Below are positions 49,923 through 60,486 of a DNA stretch of 64,000 nucleotides, one piece after another. Each line of letters begins with the position of its first letter. Position 1 is the stretch's first letter. The notes under the pieces were generated by a model. The model was not told where the DNA came from. It searched no databases and saw only the letters and a program-made list of their open reading frames with translations. This DNA comes from Nocardiopsis ansamitocini. GTDB lineage: Bacteria; Actinomycetota; Actinomycetes; Streptosporangiales; Streptosporangiaceae. The position numbers were made by a program, and so were the translations under genes. The stretch spans positions 310,001-374,000 of the forward strand of contig NZ_BSQG01000004.1 of NCBI RefSeq assembly GCF_030268225.1. Reading direction: 5' to 3'.

Positions 49923-52451
49923 TCAGCCGGCGCCGACCGCGGAGTCGGCGGCCGGCTCCACCGAGAAGTGCAGTTCGCCGTGCTCGGCGTCGACGCGGAC
50001 CCGGTCCCCGGGATGGATCTCGCCGCTGAGCAGCTTGGCGGAGAGCCGGTTGCCGACGGTGCGCTGGATCGTCCGGGCCAGTGGCCGTGCGCCGAACTCC
50101 GGCTGGTGGCCGTTCTCGGCGATCCAGTGCACGGCGGCGTCGCTGAACACGATGGCGACGTCCTGGACGCTGAGGCGGTGTTCGACGTCGGTGAGCAGCA
50201 TCCGGGTGATTCGCACCAACTGCTCCTCCCCCAGCGGGGAGAAGACGATGATCTCGTCGATGCGGTTGAGGAACTCCGGGCGAAACTCCTCGCGCAGTCG
50301 GCGCATGACGCGTTGACGGGGTTCGTCCCCCGAACCGCTCTCCCCGAGGAAACCGATGGGGCCGCTGCCCGTGACGAGGTCGGAACCGAGGTTGCTGGTC
50401 ATGATGACCACGACGTTGCGGAAGTCCACCGTGCGGCCCTGCCCGTCGGTGAGCCTGCCGTCGTCGAGCAGTTGGAGCAGCAGGTTGAAGACGTCGGCGT
50501 GCGCCTTCTCGATCTCGTCGAGCAGCAGCACGGCGTAGGGGGTGCGCCGGACCGCCTCGGTCAATTCGCCGGCCTGCTCGTAGCCGACGTATCCGGGCGG
50601 CGCCCCCACCAGGCGGCTGGCGGTATGGCGCTCCTGGAACTCGCTCATGTCGAAGCGGACCATACGGTCCTGGGAGCCGAACAGGGCTTCTGCCAGGGCA
50701 CGTGCCAGCTCGGTCTTCCCCACCCCGGTGGGCCCCAGGAACAGGAAACTGCCGATGGGCCGGTCGGGCGAGGCCAGGCCCGCCCGGGAACGGCGCACCG
50801 CTTCGGCAACCGCCTCGACGGCCTCGTCCTGGCCGATCACCCGCGTGTGCAGGCGCTCCTCCAGTCGGGTGAGCCGATCACGGTCCTCCTGGGTGAGCTG
50901 GGCGACGGGGATGCCCGTGGAACGGGAGACCACGTCGGCGACGTCAAAAACCCCGACCTCGGGTACGCCGGTGGGCCCCTCTGAGCGGGCCTGGCTGATC
51001 TTCTCCCTGGTGCGGGCGATCTCGTCGCGGGCCTGTGAGGCGCGCTCGTAGTCCTCGTCACGGACCGCCTGCTCCTTGCGGGTTTCCAGGCCCCGCAGCT
51101 CCTGCTCCAGCTCACGCAGGTCCACGCTCGGGGTCTTGGTGCGCAACCGCACCCGGGCTCCGGCCTGGTCAACCAGGTCGATGGCCTTGTCGGGCAGGTA
51201 GCGGTCAAAGACGTAGCGGTCGGAGAGCCTGGCCGCGGCCACCAGGCTCTCGTCGCTGAAGCGCACCTGATGGTGGGCCTCGTAGCGGTCGGCCAGGCCC
51301 CGCAGGATCTCGATGGTGTCCTCGACGCTGGGCTCGGGAACGAGGATGGGCTGGAAACGGCGCTCCAGCGCCGCGTCCTTCTCGATGTTCTGGCGGTACT
51401 CCTCGATGGTCGTGGCGCCGATGACGTGCAGTTCACCGCGGGCCAGCGCCGGTTTGAGCATGTTGCCGGCGCTCACCGCGCCCTCCGCACCGCCCGCACC
51501 CACCAGGGTGTGCATCTCGTCGATGAACACCAGGAGTTTGGTGGCGTTGTCGCGGATCTCGGTGATGAGGCCGCGCAGCCTCTCCTCGAAATCGCCACGG
51601 TAGCGGGTACCGGCGACGATGCCGGCAAGGTCGAGTTGGACGAGGCGGCGGCCGTGCAGGGTCTCGGGCACCTGGCCGTCGACGATGCGCTGGGCGATGC
51701 CCTCCACGATCGCGGTCTTGCCCACTCCGGGGTCCCCGATGAGGACGGGGTTGTTCTTGCGCCGCCGGGCCAGGACCTCGATGGTCTGTTCGACCTCCTC
51801 GTCGCGCCCCACCACGGGATCGAGACGGCCGTCGGCCGCCAGCGCCGTCATGTCGGTGCCGTACTCGTCGAGCGTGGGGGTGGAACTGTCGCCTTGCGCG
51901 GGCCCGCCCGCCTCGGTGTTGGGCACGGCGCCCGCAGCCGCGCGCAGTGCGTCGGGAGTGACTCCGGCTCCGCCCAGGATCCGGCCGGTCGGGGAATCCT
52001 CGTTGGCGGCCAGGGCGAGCAGCAGGTGCTCAGGGGCGATGTAGGGCCAGCCGAGCGCCCGGGCGACCTGGTGGGCGTCGAGCAGGGTGCGCTTGGCCGC
52101 AGGGGTCAGCACGGGGGTGGGCGAAGGGGTGTGCGGAGCGCGTTCGGCCTCGGTCGCGGCCGACTGGGCGAGTTGCTGGGGGTCGGCCCCGGTGCGGGTG
52201 ACGAGCGCCCGGGCCGGCTCGTGGCGCAGCAGCGCCCACAGCAGGTGGGCGGCGTCCAGGTCGGTGTGGTCGGCCTGGCTGGCGCGGCCGATGGCCTCGG
52301 CGACTATCTGCCGAGCGGGCTCGTCCATCAACCGGGACAGGTCCACCCGCCGGGTCGGCCCGCTGGGGCCTCCCCTGCCGAAGAACCGGGCCAGGAACTC
52401 CTCGTAGGCCCCTTGGTCGAACTCTCCGCCGGCCGGAAAATCGTGCGTCAT
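49923..52451 (-). CDS. ClpC/ClpA-type AAA+ unfoldase
   Basis: 842 residues. The N-terminal double Clp repeat is at about 40-170 ([28 protein letters not shown]). D1 has Walker A GDPGVGKT and Walker [11 protein letters not shown]; an M-domain/UVR-like helix ([18 protein letters not shown]) lies between, and D2 has GPTGVGKT and [10 protein letters not shown]. The ClpP-docking loop is intact (GPIGFLGES). It is a ClpP-partner unfoldase, but the N-terminus is less conserved than housekeeping ClpC, so it may be an accessory paralogue. Start ATG at 52451. Confidence 0.9.
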   Translation of the reverse strand: MTHDFPAGGEFDQGAYEEFLARFFGRGGPSGPTRRVDLSRLMDEPARQIVAEAIGRASQADHTDLDAAHLLWALLRHEPARALVTRTGADPQQLAQSAATEAERAPHTPSPTPVLTPAAKRTLLDAHQVARALGWPYIAPEHLLLALAANEDSPTGRILGGAGVTPDALRAAAGAVPNTEAGGPAQGDSSTPTLDEYGTDMTALAADGRLDPVVGRDEEVEQTIEVLARRRKNNPVLIGDPGVGKTAIVEGIAQRIVDGQVPETLHGRRLVQLDLAGIVAGTRYRGDFEERLRGLITEIRDNATKLLVFIDEMHTLVGAGGAEGAVSAGNMLKPALARGELHVIGATTIEEYRQNIEKDAALERRFQPILVPEPSVEDTIEILRGLADRYEAHHQVRFSDESLVAAARLSDRYVFDRYLPDKAIDLVDQAGARVRLRTKTPSVDLRELEQELRGLETRKEQAVRDEDYERASQARDEIARTREKISQARSEGPTGVPEVGVFDVADVVSRSTGIPVAQLTQEDRDRLTRLEERLHTRVIGQDEAVEAVAEAVRRSRAGLASPDRPIGSFLFLGPTGVGKTELARALAEALFGSQDRMVRFDMSEFQERHTASRLVGAPPGYVGYEQAGELTEAVRRTPYAVLLLDEIEKAHADVFNLLLQLLDDGRLTDGQGRTVDFRNVVVIMTSNLGSDLVTGSGPIGFLGESGSGDEPRQRVMRRLREEFRPEFLNRIDEIIVFSPLGEEQLVRITRMLLTDVEHRLSVQDVAIVFSDAAVHWIAENGHQPEFGARPLARTIQRTVGNRLSAKLLSGEIHPGDRVRVDAEHGELHFSVEPAADSAVGAG

Positions 52452-52606
52452 CGTCGGCTGCCCTTCGTCGGTGCCATTACGACTTGGCAGCCCGTTGGCA
52501 CCGATGTCCGGCCACGGGCAGCCGAGCCCGACGGGTCCGGCTACCCGTCCTGTCCGATCACAACCCCGTCCCGGCTGCCCGCCACTGGCGGGAAACCGGG
52601 GCCCGG

Positions 52607-53665
52607 TCAGTTCCCTCGAACGGTGTCGGCGGGCTCTTCCCGGTCCGCGAGATCGCCGGCGCGGGCGCGCAGGCGCGCCCGTTGGGGCACGACCGTGTAC
52701 TTGGGGTCGGCCGCCGAAGCGGTTCCCGCGCAGAAGACACCGAAGCGCGTGCAGGCGGAACCGGCCAGGAGCGCAGCCCCTGACAACGCGGCGGCCAGGC
52801 GGCTGCGGCCGCCCAGGAGCACGGCGCCGGTCGCGCCGGCCACGGTCAGCGTCGTGGCGGCCTTCATGAGCCGTCCCGCCCTGCCTCGGTCGTAGGTCTG
52901 CGCGGCCAGCCCCATCCGGGCGCGCATGCGGTAAAGCGCCAGCGTCTCCAGTACCGCTCCGGCCACCGCCGCCCGTCGGGCCGACAACGCCTGGGCCATC
53001 GGCGCCGCGAGCATTCCGGCACCCCCTGCGGCTGCGGCCGCCGATCCGACGAAGACAAAAGGCATCTCACGGTAACCGTCGTGCCAGGCGGGCACAGCGG
53101 TGTCGCAGATGAGCGGCGCGGTGTAGGCGGCCACCGCTGCCCCGCCCAGGGCCGCCGCCAGGGTGGCCGCGGTGCCGGCCCTGGGCAGGAGGCCGGTGAG
53201 GTCGCTGATCGCGGCGGCGCCCGCCAGCGGACCGTAGCCGGCCAGCAGCCACGACCCCACGCTCATGGGGGACGTCGGTTTGAAGACCCGCAGCATGTTG
53301 ACGAATCGTGCGGGGCGCCCCAGGTCGTGGACCAGGGCGACGACCGAGCCGGAGATGGCGGCCAGCGCGGTGAGTTTCATCGCCGTGGCCAGTGCCGGGC
53401 GGCCCGTCACGTGGGCACCGGCGGCGAGTCCGGAGGACGCGCCGGCCAGACCGCCCAGGAACAGGTATCCGGCGATGTCGGATTCGGCCCAAGGGACCTG
53501 GTTGAGGACAGGCTTTCCGTAGTAGGAACCGAACTCCGCGTCGGGGACCATGAGCTGCTCGCCCCGTCGGCGACGGCGTCGGCCGGGGCGGGTTGCGCCG
53601 GTCAGGGCGTCGCGGTCCGGGCGCGCGCCGGTGATTCCGTCTTTGGTGACGTCGGAGGTGCTCAT
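52607..53665 (-). CDS. NrfD/PsrC-type membrane subunit of formate dehydrogenase
   Basis: 352 residues. After a basic N-terminus (RPGRRRRRRGEQLMVPDAEF) come eight to nine membrane helices. NrfD landmarks are WAESDIAGYLFLGGLAG, HDLGRPARFVNMLRVFKPTSPMS (listed as two parts: HDLGRPARF and KPTSPMSVGSW) and TAPLICDTAVPAWHDG. It anchors the complex and passes electrons to quinone. It overlaps fdhB by four bases and closes the fdhABC operon. Confidence 0.9.
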   Translation of the reverse strand: MSTSDVTKDGITGARPDRDALTGATRPGRRRRRRGEQLMVPDAEFGSYYGKPVLNQVPWAESDIAGYLFLGGLAGASSGLAAGAHVTGRPALATAMKLTALAAISGSVVALVHDLGRPARFVNMLRVFKPTSPMSVGSWLLAGYGPLAGAAAISDLTGLLPRAGTAATLAAALGGAAVAAYTAPLICDTAVPAWHDGYREMPFVFVGSAAAAAGGAGMLAAPMAQALSARRAAVAGAVLETLALYRMRARMGLAAQTYDRGRAGRLMKAATTLTVAGATGAVLLGGRSRLAAALSGAALLAGSACTRFGVFCAGTASAADPKYTVVPQRARLRARAGDLADREEPADTVRGN

Positions 53666-54558
53666 CGTCGCCTCCCCGCGAAGGCCAGCGCCACTCCGGC
53701 CAGGAGGGCGGCCGCGGCCACGCCGGCGTGGCGCCACATCGACGCCAGGTCTCGGGTGGTCACGACGGGGTCGGGTGGCAGCCCGTAGACCTCCGGTTCG
53801 TCCAGGAGCAGGAAGAAGGCGCCGGTGCCGTCCACACCGTCGTGCGGATCGCGTCCGTACAGGCGCGCCGAGGTGATACCGGCCTCCTGTAGGCGCTCCA
53901 CCCGGGCGTCGGCGCGCTGGCGCAACTCGTCGAGGTCGCCGTACTGGATGGAGTCGGTGGGGCAGGCCTTGGCGCACGCCGGCTCCATGCCCGCGCCGAG
54001 ACGGTCGTAGCACATCGTGCACTTCCAGGCGCGCCCGTCGCCCTCGCGCTTGTCGATGACCCCGTAGGGGCAGGCCGGCACGCAGTAGCCGCAGCCGTTG
54101 CAGATGTCCTGCTGGACGACAACGGTGTCGAACTCGGTGCGAAACAGGGCACCGGTGGGGCATACGTCCAGGCAGGCGGCACTGGTGCAGTGCTTGCAGA
54201 CGTCGGAGGACATCAACCAGCGGAACTCGCCCCGTTCCTCGGGTCCGGTGTCGGCGCCGGGTGGTCGCGGCAGGGGCATCCCCAGGTCGACGGTCGTCGT
54301 GGTGCGCCCGACCCCGGTCTCCTGGCCCCCCAGTGGCTGCCGCTGCTCGATGAAGGCGACGTGGCGCCAGGTGTCGGCGCCCAGTCCCCCGCTGTTGTCG
54401 TAGGACATGGCGGTGAAGTCCAGGCCGTCCTCGGGGACGGCGTTCCACTCCTTGCAGGCGACCTCGCACGCCTTGCATCCGATGCACACGCTGGTGTCGG
54501 TGAAGAAACCCTTGCGCGAGGGTTCGCCCCCGGTGCGCGGTTGTTCGTCGAGGGTCAT
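53662..54558 (-). CDS. Formate dehydrogenase iron-sulfur subunit
   Basis: 298 residues from the ATG at 54558. Four ferredoxin-type clusters are ligated by CIGCKACEVAC, CKHCTSAACLDVC, CNGCGYCVPAC and CTMCYDR with CAKAC. A C-terminal hydrophobic helix (HAGVAAAALLAGVALAF) resembles the anchor of FdnH/FdoH. It transfers electrons from the catalytic subunit to the NrfD subunit. Spacing from fdhA is two bases; its stop overlaps the NrfD start. Confidence 0.93.
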   Translation of the reverse strand: MTLDEQPRTGGEPSRKGFFTDTSVCIGCKACEVACKEWNAVPEDGLDFTAMSYDNSGGLGADTWRHVAFIEQRQPLGGQETGVGRTTTTVDLGMPLPRPPGADTGPEERGEFRWLMSSDVCKHCTSAACLDVCPTGALFRTEFDTVVVQQDICNGCGYCVPACPYGVIDKREGDGRAWKCTMCYDRLGAGMEPACAKACPTDSIQYGDLDELRQRADARVERLQEAGITSARLYGRDPHDGVDGTGAFFLLLDEPEVYGLPPDPVVTTRDLASMWRHAGVAAAALLAGVALAFAGRRR

Positions 54559-54560
54559 GC

Positions 54561-57500
54561 TCACGCTTCCGTTCCGGTGGTGTCGGTGACTCCGGCACGC
54601 TCCTGGTAGGCGTGCACCATGGCGGGGCGCAGTGCGCCGCGCGGGCGGCGGCCCGGTCTGATGTCGGCGGTCAGCGCCTTGACCTCCTGGATGTGGGCGT
54701 TGGGGTCCAGTGAGATCGACGAGAGCTCGTTGGCCGCGTCGCCGGTGGCGTAGCCGTTGGTGCCCCAGTGGTAGGGCAGGCCGATCTGGTGGACCGTGCG
54801 CCCCTGGACGCGCAGCGGCGCCATGCGGTCGGTGACCAGGACCCGGGCCTCGACGGCGTTTCGGGCGGTGACGATGGTGGCCCAGCCGCCGTGGCACAGG
54901 TCCCGTTCGGCGGCCAGTTCCGGTGAGACTTCGCAGAAGAATTCCGGTTGGAGTTCGGCGAGGTAGGGCGTCCAGCGGCTCATTCCGCCGGCGGTGAAGT
55001 GTTCGGTGAGCCGGTAGGTGGTCACCACGTAGGGGTAGACGTCGGCTCCCGGGGTCTGGGCGTCGGGGTGGTAGCGGTTGTGGCGCCCCGGATAGAGGAG
55101 TCGGGTCGGGCTGTGCTGTTGGTCGTAGAGCGGGTTGCGAAACGGCGAGTCCTGCGGCTCGTAGTGCGCTGGCAGGGGCCCGTCCGTCAACCCGGCGGGC
55201 GCGTACAGCCAGCCCTTCCCGTCGGCCTGCATGATGAAGGCGTCGGTGCCGCTGAGCGCGGCCACCCCGCCTGCCTGTGGTCCGGGCCGGTAGTCGGGGT
55301 TCTTGTCGGCTTCGAAGTCGGGCACGTCGTGGCCGGTCCACCGGCCGGTCGCCTCGTCCCACCAGACCAGGGCCTTGCGGGGGCTCCACGGTCGGCCTTC
55401 GGCGTCGGCCGAGGCGCGGTTGTAGAGCACGCGCCGGTTGGCGGGCCAGGCCCATCCCCATTCGGCGGCGATCCAGTCCTGCCCCGTAGCGGGCACCCTG
55501 CGGGCCGCCTGGTTGACACCGTCTGCGTACACGCCGCAGTAGATCCAGCAGCCGCAGGTGGTGGAGCCGTCCTCGCGTAGTTGGGTGGAGGAGGCGAGGG
55601 GCACGCCGTGGGCGTCGGAGCCGTTGATCTCGGCCAGGACCGCCTCTGCGCTGGGCTCGTCTCCGTGCTCCAGGGGGTAGTCCCAGGTGAGGTCGAGGAT
55701 CGGCCGGTCGACGGGATCGGTGGAGCCGGCGAGCTCGCGGCGGATGATGCGTCCCAGGTGGTACATGAACCACAGATCGCTGCGCGCGTCCCCCGCGGGT
55801 GCGACGGCCTGTTCGTGCCACTGCAACATCCGGTTGGTGTTGGTGAAGGTGCCCGACTTCTCGGTGTGGGCCGCCGCGGGGAAGAAGAAGACTTCGGTGG
55901 CGATCTCCTCGGTGCGCAGCTCCCCGGATTCGATCTCGGGCCCGTCCTTCCACCATGTCGCACTCTCGATCAGTGAGAAGTCGCGCACGACGAGCCAGTC
56001 GAGGGCGGCCATCCCCAAACGCTGTAACTTTGCGTTGGCCGATCCCACCGCGGGGTTCTCCCCCATGAGGAAGTAGCCCTTGCAGACTCCTTCCAACTGT
56101 GCCTGCACGGTGTCGTAGGTGCCGTGCGAGCCGGTGATGCGGGGCAGATGGTCGAAGCAGAAGTCGTTTCCCTCGTGGGCGGCCTCTCCCCACCATGCTT
56201 TGAGCAGGCTGACGGTGTAGGCCCTCATGTTGGCCCAGTAGCCCTTCTGCGCGGAGTCGGCGCGGATGAAGTCGTCCAGGGACTGCTCGTGGTGGGCGTG
56301 GGGCATCGGGATGTAGCCGGGCAACAGGTTGAAGAGGGTCGGGATGTCGCTGGAACCCTGGATGCTGGCGTGGCCGCGCAGCGCCATGATGCCGCCGCCG
56401 GGGCGGCCGATGTTGCCCAGGAGCAGTTGCAGGATGGAGGCGGCACGAATGTTCTGGGTGCCCACGGTGTGCTGGGTCCAGCCAACCGCGTAGCAGAAGG
56501 CGCTGGTGCGATCGGGGCCGGAGTTGGCGGTGAGCAGATCGCATACCTCTTTGAACGTTTCCGGCGCGATACCGCAGGTGCGCTCGACCATCTCGGGCGT
56601 GTAGCGGGCGTAGTGCCGTTTGAGGATCTGGAAGACGCAGCGTGGGTCCTGCAGGGTCGGATCGGTCCGGATCGAGCCCCCGACCCCGGCGCCGCCCGCG
56701 CCCTGCTGTTCGGGGCGTCCCGCGTTCCTGACGGCGGAGTCGTGTTCGAGGCGGCGACGGGCAAGCTGGTCGCGGTCGCCCGAGGCGGGCGTCACTGCCG
56801 CGCCGTCGTACTGCCAGGTGCTGACGTCGTAGTCGCGGTTGTCGGCGGAGAATCCGGAGAACAGACCGTCCAGGTCCTCGGTGTCGCGGAATTCCTCGCA
56901 GACGATGGTCGCGGCGTTGGTGAAAGTGGTGAGGTAGTCGCGGAAGTACCTCCCCTCGGTCAGGACATGGTTGATGATGGCGCCGAGGAAGGCGATATCG
57001 GTGCCGGCCCTGATGGGAACGTGCAGGTCGGCCAGTGCACTGGTACGGGTGAAACGCGGGTCGACGTGGACGACGGTGGCGCCGCGCGCCTTGGCCTCCA
57101 TGACCCACTGGAATCCGACCGGGTGCGCCTCGGCGAAGTTGGACCCCTCGATGACGATGCAGTCGGCGTTTTGCAGGTCCTGCATGAACGTGGTGGAGCC
57201 GCCCCTGCCGAAGGAGGTGCCCAGCCCCGCGACGGTGGAGCTGTGGCACACCCGGGCCTGGTTCTCCACCTGCACGACGCCCAGGCCGGTGAAGAGTTTC
57301 TTGATGAGGTAGTTCTCCTCGTTGTCCAGGGTCGCGCCGCCGAGGCTGGCGATGGCCATAGTGCGCGCCGTTCGCAGTCCTTCGTGCTCGTCCTGCCAGT
57401 TGTCGCGCCGCGTGCGCACGACCCGCTCGGCGACCATCTCCATGGCGGTGTCGAGGTCGAGTTCCTGCCAGTCGCGGCCGTGCGGCGGCCGGTAGAGCAC

Positions 57501-57812
57501 GGTGTGCATCCGGGAGGGACCGGTGGTCAACTGGAGCGTGGCCGATCCCTTGGGGCACAGACGGCCTCGGCTGACCGGGGAATCCGGATCGCCCTCGATG
57601 TGCACGACCTTGTCGTCGCGGACGAAGATCTCCTGGCCGCACCCGACCGCGCAGAACGGGCACACGGACTTGGCGACCCGATCGACCGTGGCGGTGCGCG
57701 GGATGAGCCCGCGGCTGGCGTCGGACTCGGCCGCGGCGCCTCTTCCCGAGGGGTCGCCCCCGGTGGCCTGGCGGTAGACCGGCCATGACTCGATCCAGGA
57801 GCGGACTCCCAT
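54561..57812 (-). CDS. Formate dehydrogenase catalytic subunit (cysteine form)
   Basis: 1083 residues from the ATG at 57812 with GAAGGAG upstream. The N-terminal [4Fe-4S] motif uses Cys51, Cys54, Cys58 and Cys86 (SVCPFCAVGCGQ, RLCPKG). The active-site ligand is Cys189 in ENQARVCHSSTVAG, where E. coli FdnG/FdoG has selenocysteine; no in-frame UGA occurs. MGVRSWIESWPVYRQ is the typical actinobacterial start, without a clear Tat signal. It oxidises formate to CO2. An insertion with a Gly/Ala-rich loop lies at about residues 340-385. First gene of a three-gene operon. Confidence 0.93.
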   Translation of the reverse strand: MGVRSWIESWPVYRQATGGDPSGRGAAAESDASRGLIPRTATVDRVAKSVCPFCAVGCGQEIFVRDDKVVHIEGDPDSPVSRGRLCPKGSATLQLTTGPSRMHTVLYRPPHGRDWQELDLDTAMEMVAERVVRTRRDNWQDEHEGLRTARTMAIASLGGATLDNEENYLIKKLFTGLGVVQVENQARVCHSSTVAGLGTSFGRGGSTTFMQDLQNADCIVIEGSNFAEAHPVGFQWVMEAKARGATVVHVDPRFTRTSALADLHVPIRAGTDIAFLGAIINHVLTEGRYFRDYLTTFTNAATIVCEEFRDTEDLDGLFSGFSADNRDYDVSTWQYDGAAVTPASGDRDQLARRRLEHDSAVRNAGRPEQQGAGGAGVGGSIRTDPTLQDPRCVFQILKRHYARYTPEMVERTCGIAPETFKEVCDLLTANSGPDRTSAFCYAVGWTQHTVGTQNIRAASILQLLLGNIGRPGGGIMALRGHASIQGSSDIPTLFNLLPGYIPMPHAHHEQSLDDFIRADSAQKGYWANMRAYTVSLLKAWWGEAAHEGNDFCFDHLPRITGSHGTYDTVQAQLEGVCKGYFLMGENPAVGSANAKLQRLGMAALDWLVVRDFSLIESATWWKDGPEIESGELRTEEIATEVFFFPAAAHTEKSGTFTNTNRMLQWHEQAVAPAGDARSDLWFMYHLGRIIRRELAGSTDPVDRPILDLTWDYPLEHGDEPSAEAVLAEINGSDAHGVPLASSTQLREDGSTTCGCWIYCGVYADGVNQAARRVPATGQDWIAAEWGWAWPANRRVLYNRASADAEGRPWSPRKALVWWDEATGRWTGHDVPDFEADKNPDYRPGPQAGGVAALSGTDAFIMQADGKGWLYAPAGLTDGPLPAHYEPQDSPFRNPLYDQQHSPTRLLYPGRHNRYHPDAQTPGADVYPYVVTTYRLTEHFTAGGMSRWTPYLAELQPEFFCEVSPELAAERDLCHGGWATIVTARNAVEARVLVTDRMAPLRVQGRTVHQIGLPYHWGTNGYATGDAANELSSISLDPNAHIQEVKALTADIRPGRRPRGALRPAMVHAYQERAGVTDTTGTEA

Positions 57813-57991
57813 GGGTTCTCCTTCGCTCGGTCGTCTTCTGCCAAGCGGTGGCACCCCGGGTTCCTCCGCCTTCGCCGGCGGCGGCTACCCCCGGCCCCAG
57901 CCTGCGAAACGGAGGAGTTCGGCGCTGGTCACGGGGTTCTCTGGACCCTCGGGGGTAGTGGGGCGCCAGGCCGACATACCTGGAGGACACG

Positions 57992-58393
57992 GTGGGCGAG
58001 GGCAAGCGTTTCGGGTTCGACTTCGATGAGCGGTACGCGCGGGTGCTGGCGGTCCTGGGGGTGCGGCCCGACCGGGCCCACGTGGATGTCGACGGGCAGG
58101 CCCTTCGCATCCGGTTCGGCCCGTGGACGGTGGACACGCCCCGCTCCAACATCACCTCGATCCAGGTCGGTGGACCGTTCGTCCCGTGGAAGGTGATCGG
58201 GGCGCGCGTGTCGCTGGCCGACGGCGGTTTGACTCTGGGCACCGCTGCCCGGCGAGGGGTGTGCGTGCGGCTTCGCACCCCGGTACGGGGAATCGAACCC
58301 TTGGGGCTGCTGCGTCACCGGGGGGTGACCGTCACGGTGGCCGATCCCGATGGGCTGGCAGCAGCGCTGGAGGCAGCACCAGAGACAGCTTGA
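57992..58393 (+). CDS. Conserved actinobacterial hypothetical protein
   Basis: 133 residues from a GTG, divergent from fdhA across 179 bases. Beta-rich with a pattern FDFDERYARVLAVLGVRP, then ALRIRFGPWTVDTPRSNI and GLTLGTAARRGVCVRL, resembling a PH-like fold of a widespread but unnamed actinobacterial family. No catalytic motif, signal or membrane segment. Function unknown. Confidence 0.7.
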   Translation: MGEGKRFGFDFDERYARVLAVLGVRPDRAHVDVDGQALRIRFGPWTVDTPRSNITSIQVGGPFVPWKVIGARVSLADGGLTLGTAARRGVCVRLRTPVRGIEPLGLLRHRGVTVTVADPDGLAAALEAAPETA

Positions 58394-58615
58394 CCTGGGC
58401 CGACTCTTTTTTCGCGACGGTTCGGGCAAAGAGCGCTGAAAGTTCGCCGGAGGACGCATAACACCCGCCTTCCAGGGCTAGTCGTCGGGTGCACGCGTGG
58501 CCTGGGCGATGGCGAGGGGAGCACCGTCCGGCGGTCCGGTGACGGTGGCGCGCGGTGCGGCCGGCCGCGCCGGAACGCTCCTTGCCGGAGGTCGTGCCGA
58601 GGAGCTTGGAGGACG

Positions 58616-58927
58616 ATGGCCGTGGCGTTTTCACCCGGAGGTCAGGAGCGGGTCTTACGCGAGATCGAAGAGCGGTTCCGCGACGACGACCCGGGTTACG
58701 TGCGGCAATTCGAGATGCTGTTGCAGGATTCTCGCGGTTGGGACCCCCCTGAGGAGGAGTGGCCCGATGCCGAGGAGGAGCGGTCCTCACTGGTGGTGAC
58801 GGTGCTGTGCGGAATACTCATGGTCTGCGCGGTGCTGCTGCTGGTGGTGGTCATCGCCGGCTGGAACCCCGAGCCCCCGTCGATGACTTCGCCCCATCCG
58901 CCGCCGACGCTGAGTTCGGACCCCTAG
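58616..58927 (+). CDS. DUF3040-like small membrane protein
   Basis: 103 residues. An N-terminal segment typical of DUF3040 (GGQERVLREIEERFRDDDPGY) is followed by an acidic linker, one membrane helix at about 59-81 (LVVTVLCGILMVCAVLLLVVV, given as location only) and a Pro-rich tail. Function unknown; DUF3040 proteins are common in actinobacteria. It is 222 bases after the previous gene and converges on the kinase gene. Confidence 0.75.
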   Translation: MAVAFSPGGQERVLREIEERFRDDDPGYVRQFEMLLQDSRGWDPPEEEWPDAEEERSSLVVTVLCGILMVCAVLLLVVVIAGWNPEPPSMTSPHPPPTLSSDP

Positions 58928-58956
58928 CCTCTTCGCCTCGGCCCGAGGGCCGGGGT

Positions 58957-60393
58957 TCATCGGGCCCTGGCGTGCGCACCGTAGTCGACGGCTGCCGTGT
59001 AGGCGGCGAAGACGTCGTCGTAGGCCGCGCGATCGGGTCCGGGCCGCACCGGTAGGTCCAGGCCCAGAGCCGGAGCAGGCACGGAGAGCCCGACCGCGTC
59101 CGCTGCGAGCAGGGCCGCACCCAGCCCCGATGCGCTGCGCAGCGTGATGGGGACCAGTTCCACGCCGAGGACGTCGGCGAGCAGTCGCCGAAAAGCGGGG
59201 TGACGCGCACCGCCGCCGGCCAGTCGCACGCTCGCGGGCAGCCCGCCCGGGAGCGCCGTCGCGGCGTGGCGCACCGAGAGCGCCACCCCTTCGAGGGCGG
59301 CACGCAAGACGGCGGCGCGGTCGGTGCCCAGCCGCAGCCCGGACAGCACACCGGTGGCCAGCGGGTCCAGGACCGGGGTGCGCTCACCGGTCAGGTGCGG
59401 CACGAACAGCGTTTTGCCCGCTCCCGGCTCCCCGACTGCGGCCGCGTCGTACAGTTCGGTCCAGTCCGCGCCGAGGAGACCGCGCACCCATTCGAGGGCG
59501 ATCCCGGCGTTCTGTACCGCCGCCATGCGGTACCAGCCGGTGGCTGCGGCTGTTCGGTAGACGTTGACTCCTTCGACGGCCGCGGGGGTGTCGGTCAGCA
59601 GGACGAGTTGGGCACCGCTGCCCACGGTCAGCTGGGCCTGCTGGGCGCGCAGACCGGTCGCGTGCAGCGCCGCGGGGGTGTCACCCGCCCCCACGGCAAC
59701 GGGGGTGCCCGCGTTCAGTCCGAGTTCCGCGGCGGCCTCGGGGGCGAGTTCTCCCGAGGACTTTGCGGAGGAGCGCACCGGGGGCAGCAGTCGGCCCGGG
59801 ACGCCCGCCGCGTCGATCGCGGCGGACGACCAGGTATTGGCGGGCATGTCCCACAGCAGGGTGGCCGAGGCGTCGGAGGGGTCGGTGGCTGCGTTGTTGG
59901 TGAGGTGCAGACGCAACCAGTCCTTGGGCAGCAGCGCCCAGCGTGCGGCGGCCAGGGCGGCGGGTTCGTGGCGGGCCGTCCAGGACAGCAACGGCCCCAG
60001 CATTCCGGGGGTGAGCGGGTTGGCCAGTCGGGTCTGCTCGGCGGCCGACAGGCCGCGCCAACGGACGAGTTCGCCGGTGGCGCGCTGGTCGGCCCACAGT
60101 AGCGCCGGGCGCACGGGAGTGCCGTCGGCGGACGCGAGCACCAGGCCGTGCATCTGCCCGTCCAGGCCGATCGCCACGATTCTGGGATGCCCTGCGCGGG
60201 CCAGGGCGGCGTGGACGGCGCCCACGCAGGCCGTCCACCACTCCTTCGGGTCGGTCTCGGCCCACCCGTGGGCGGGTGCCGAAACCGGATGGGCGGCGTC
60301 GGCTTCGGCCAGAACGGTTCCGTCGGTCGCGACCACCAGCGCCTTGACCCCGCTGGTGCCCAGGTCGATCCCCAACAGCGCGTCGGTGGCCAT
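58957..60393 (-). CDS. xylB: Xylulokinase-like FGGY sugar kinase
   Basis: 478 residues. The FGGY family N-terminus LLGIDLGTSGVKALVV, then GWAETDPKEWW, IGLDGQMHGLVL (the xylulose-binding motif MHG) and the C-terminal VRLAGGGARHPAFRRLLADV. It phosphorylates D-xylulose to xylulose-5-phosphate. No xylose isomerase or transporter gene is adjacent; the iolD end at the window edge suggests a wider sugar or polyol locus. Confidence 0.9.
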   Translation of the reverse strand: MATDALLGIDLGTSGVKALVVATDGTVLAEADAAHPVSAPAHGWAETDPKEWWTACVGAVHAALARAGHPRIVAIGLDGQMHGLVLASADGTPVRPALLWADQRATGELVRWRGLSAAEQTRLANPLTPGMLGPLLSWTARHEPAALAAARWALLPKDWLRLHLTNNAATDPSDASATLLWDMPANTWSSAAIDAAGVPGRLLPPVRSSAKSSGELAPEAAAELGLNAGTPVAVGAGDTPAALHATGLRAQQAQLTVGSGAQLVLLTDTPAAVEGVNVYRTAAATGWYRMAAVQNAGIALEWVRGLLGADWTELYDAAAVGEPGAGKTLFVPHLTGERTPVLDPLATGVLSGLRLGTDRAAVLRAALEGVALSVRHAATALPGGLPASVRLAGGGARHPAFRRLLADVLGVELVPITLRSASGLGAALLAADAVGLSVPAPALGLDLPVRPGPDRAAYDDVFAAYTAAVDYGAHARAR

Positions 60394-60486
60394 CGCGCGT
60401 CCCCCTCCGGTCGGTGGTCGTGCGCGTGTACCGGCCTCGGGCCGCTAGCACGCCGTGTCCTCGGATACGGCACTAGCATCACACGG

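Noticed and set aside
54561-57812. Selenocysteine codon in fdhA
   Set aside because: The active-site codon encodes Cys and there is no in-frame TGA or SECIS-like hairpin after it.
53662-58278. A 1538-codon open frame spanning fdhA and fdhB on the minus strand
   Set aside because: Only its last 298 codons (fdhB) match a protein family. The upstream part is an Arg/Pro/His-rich shadow of fdhA in another frame.
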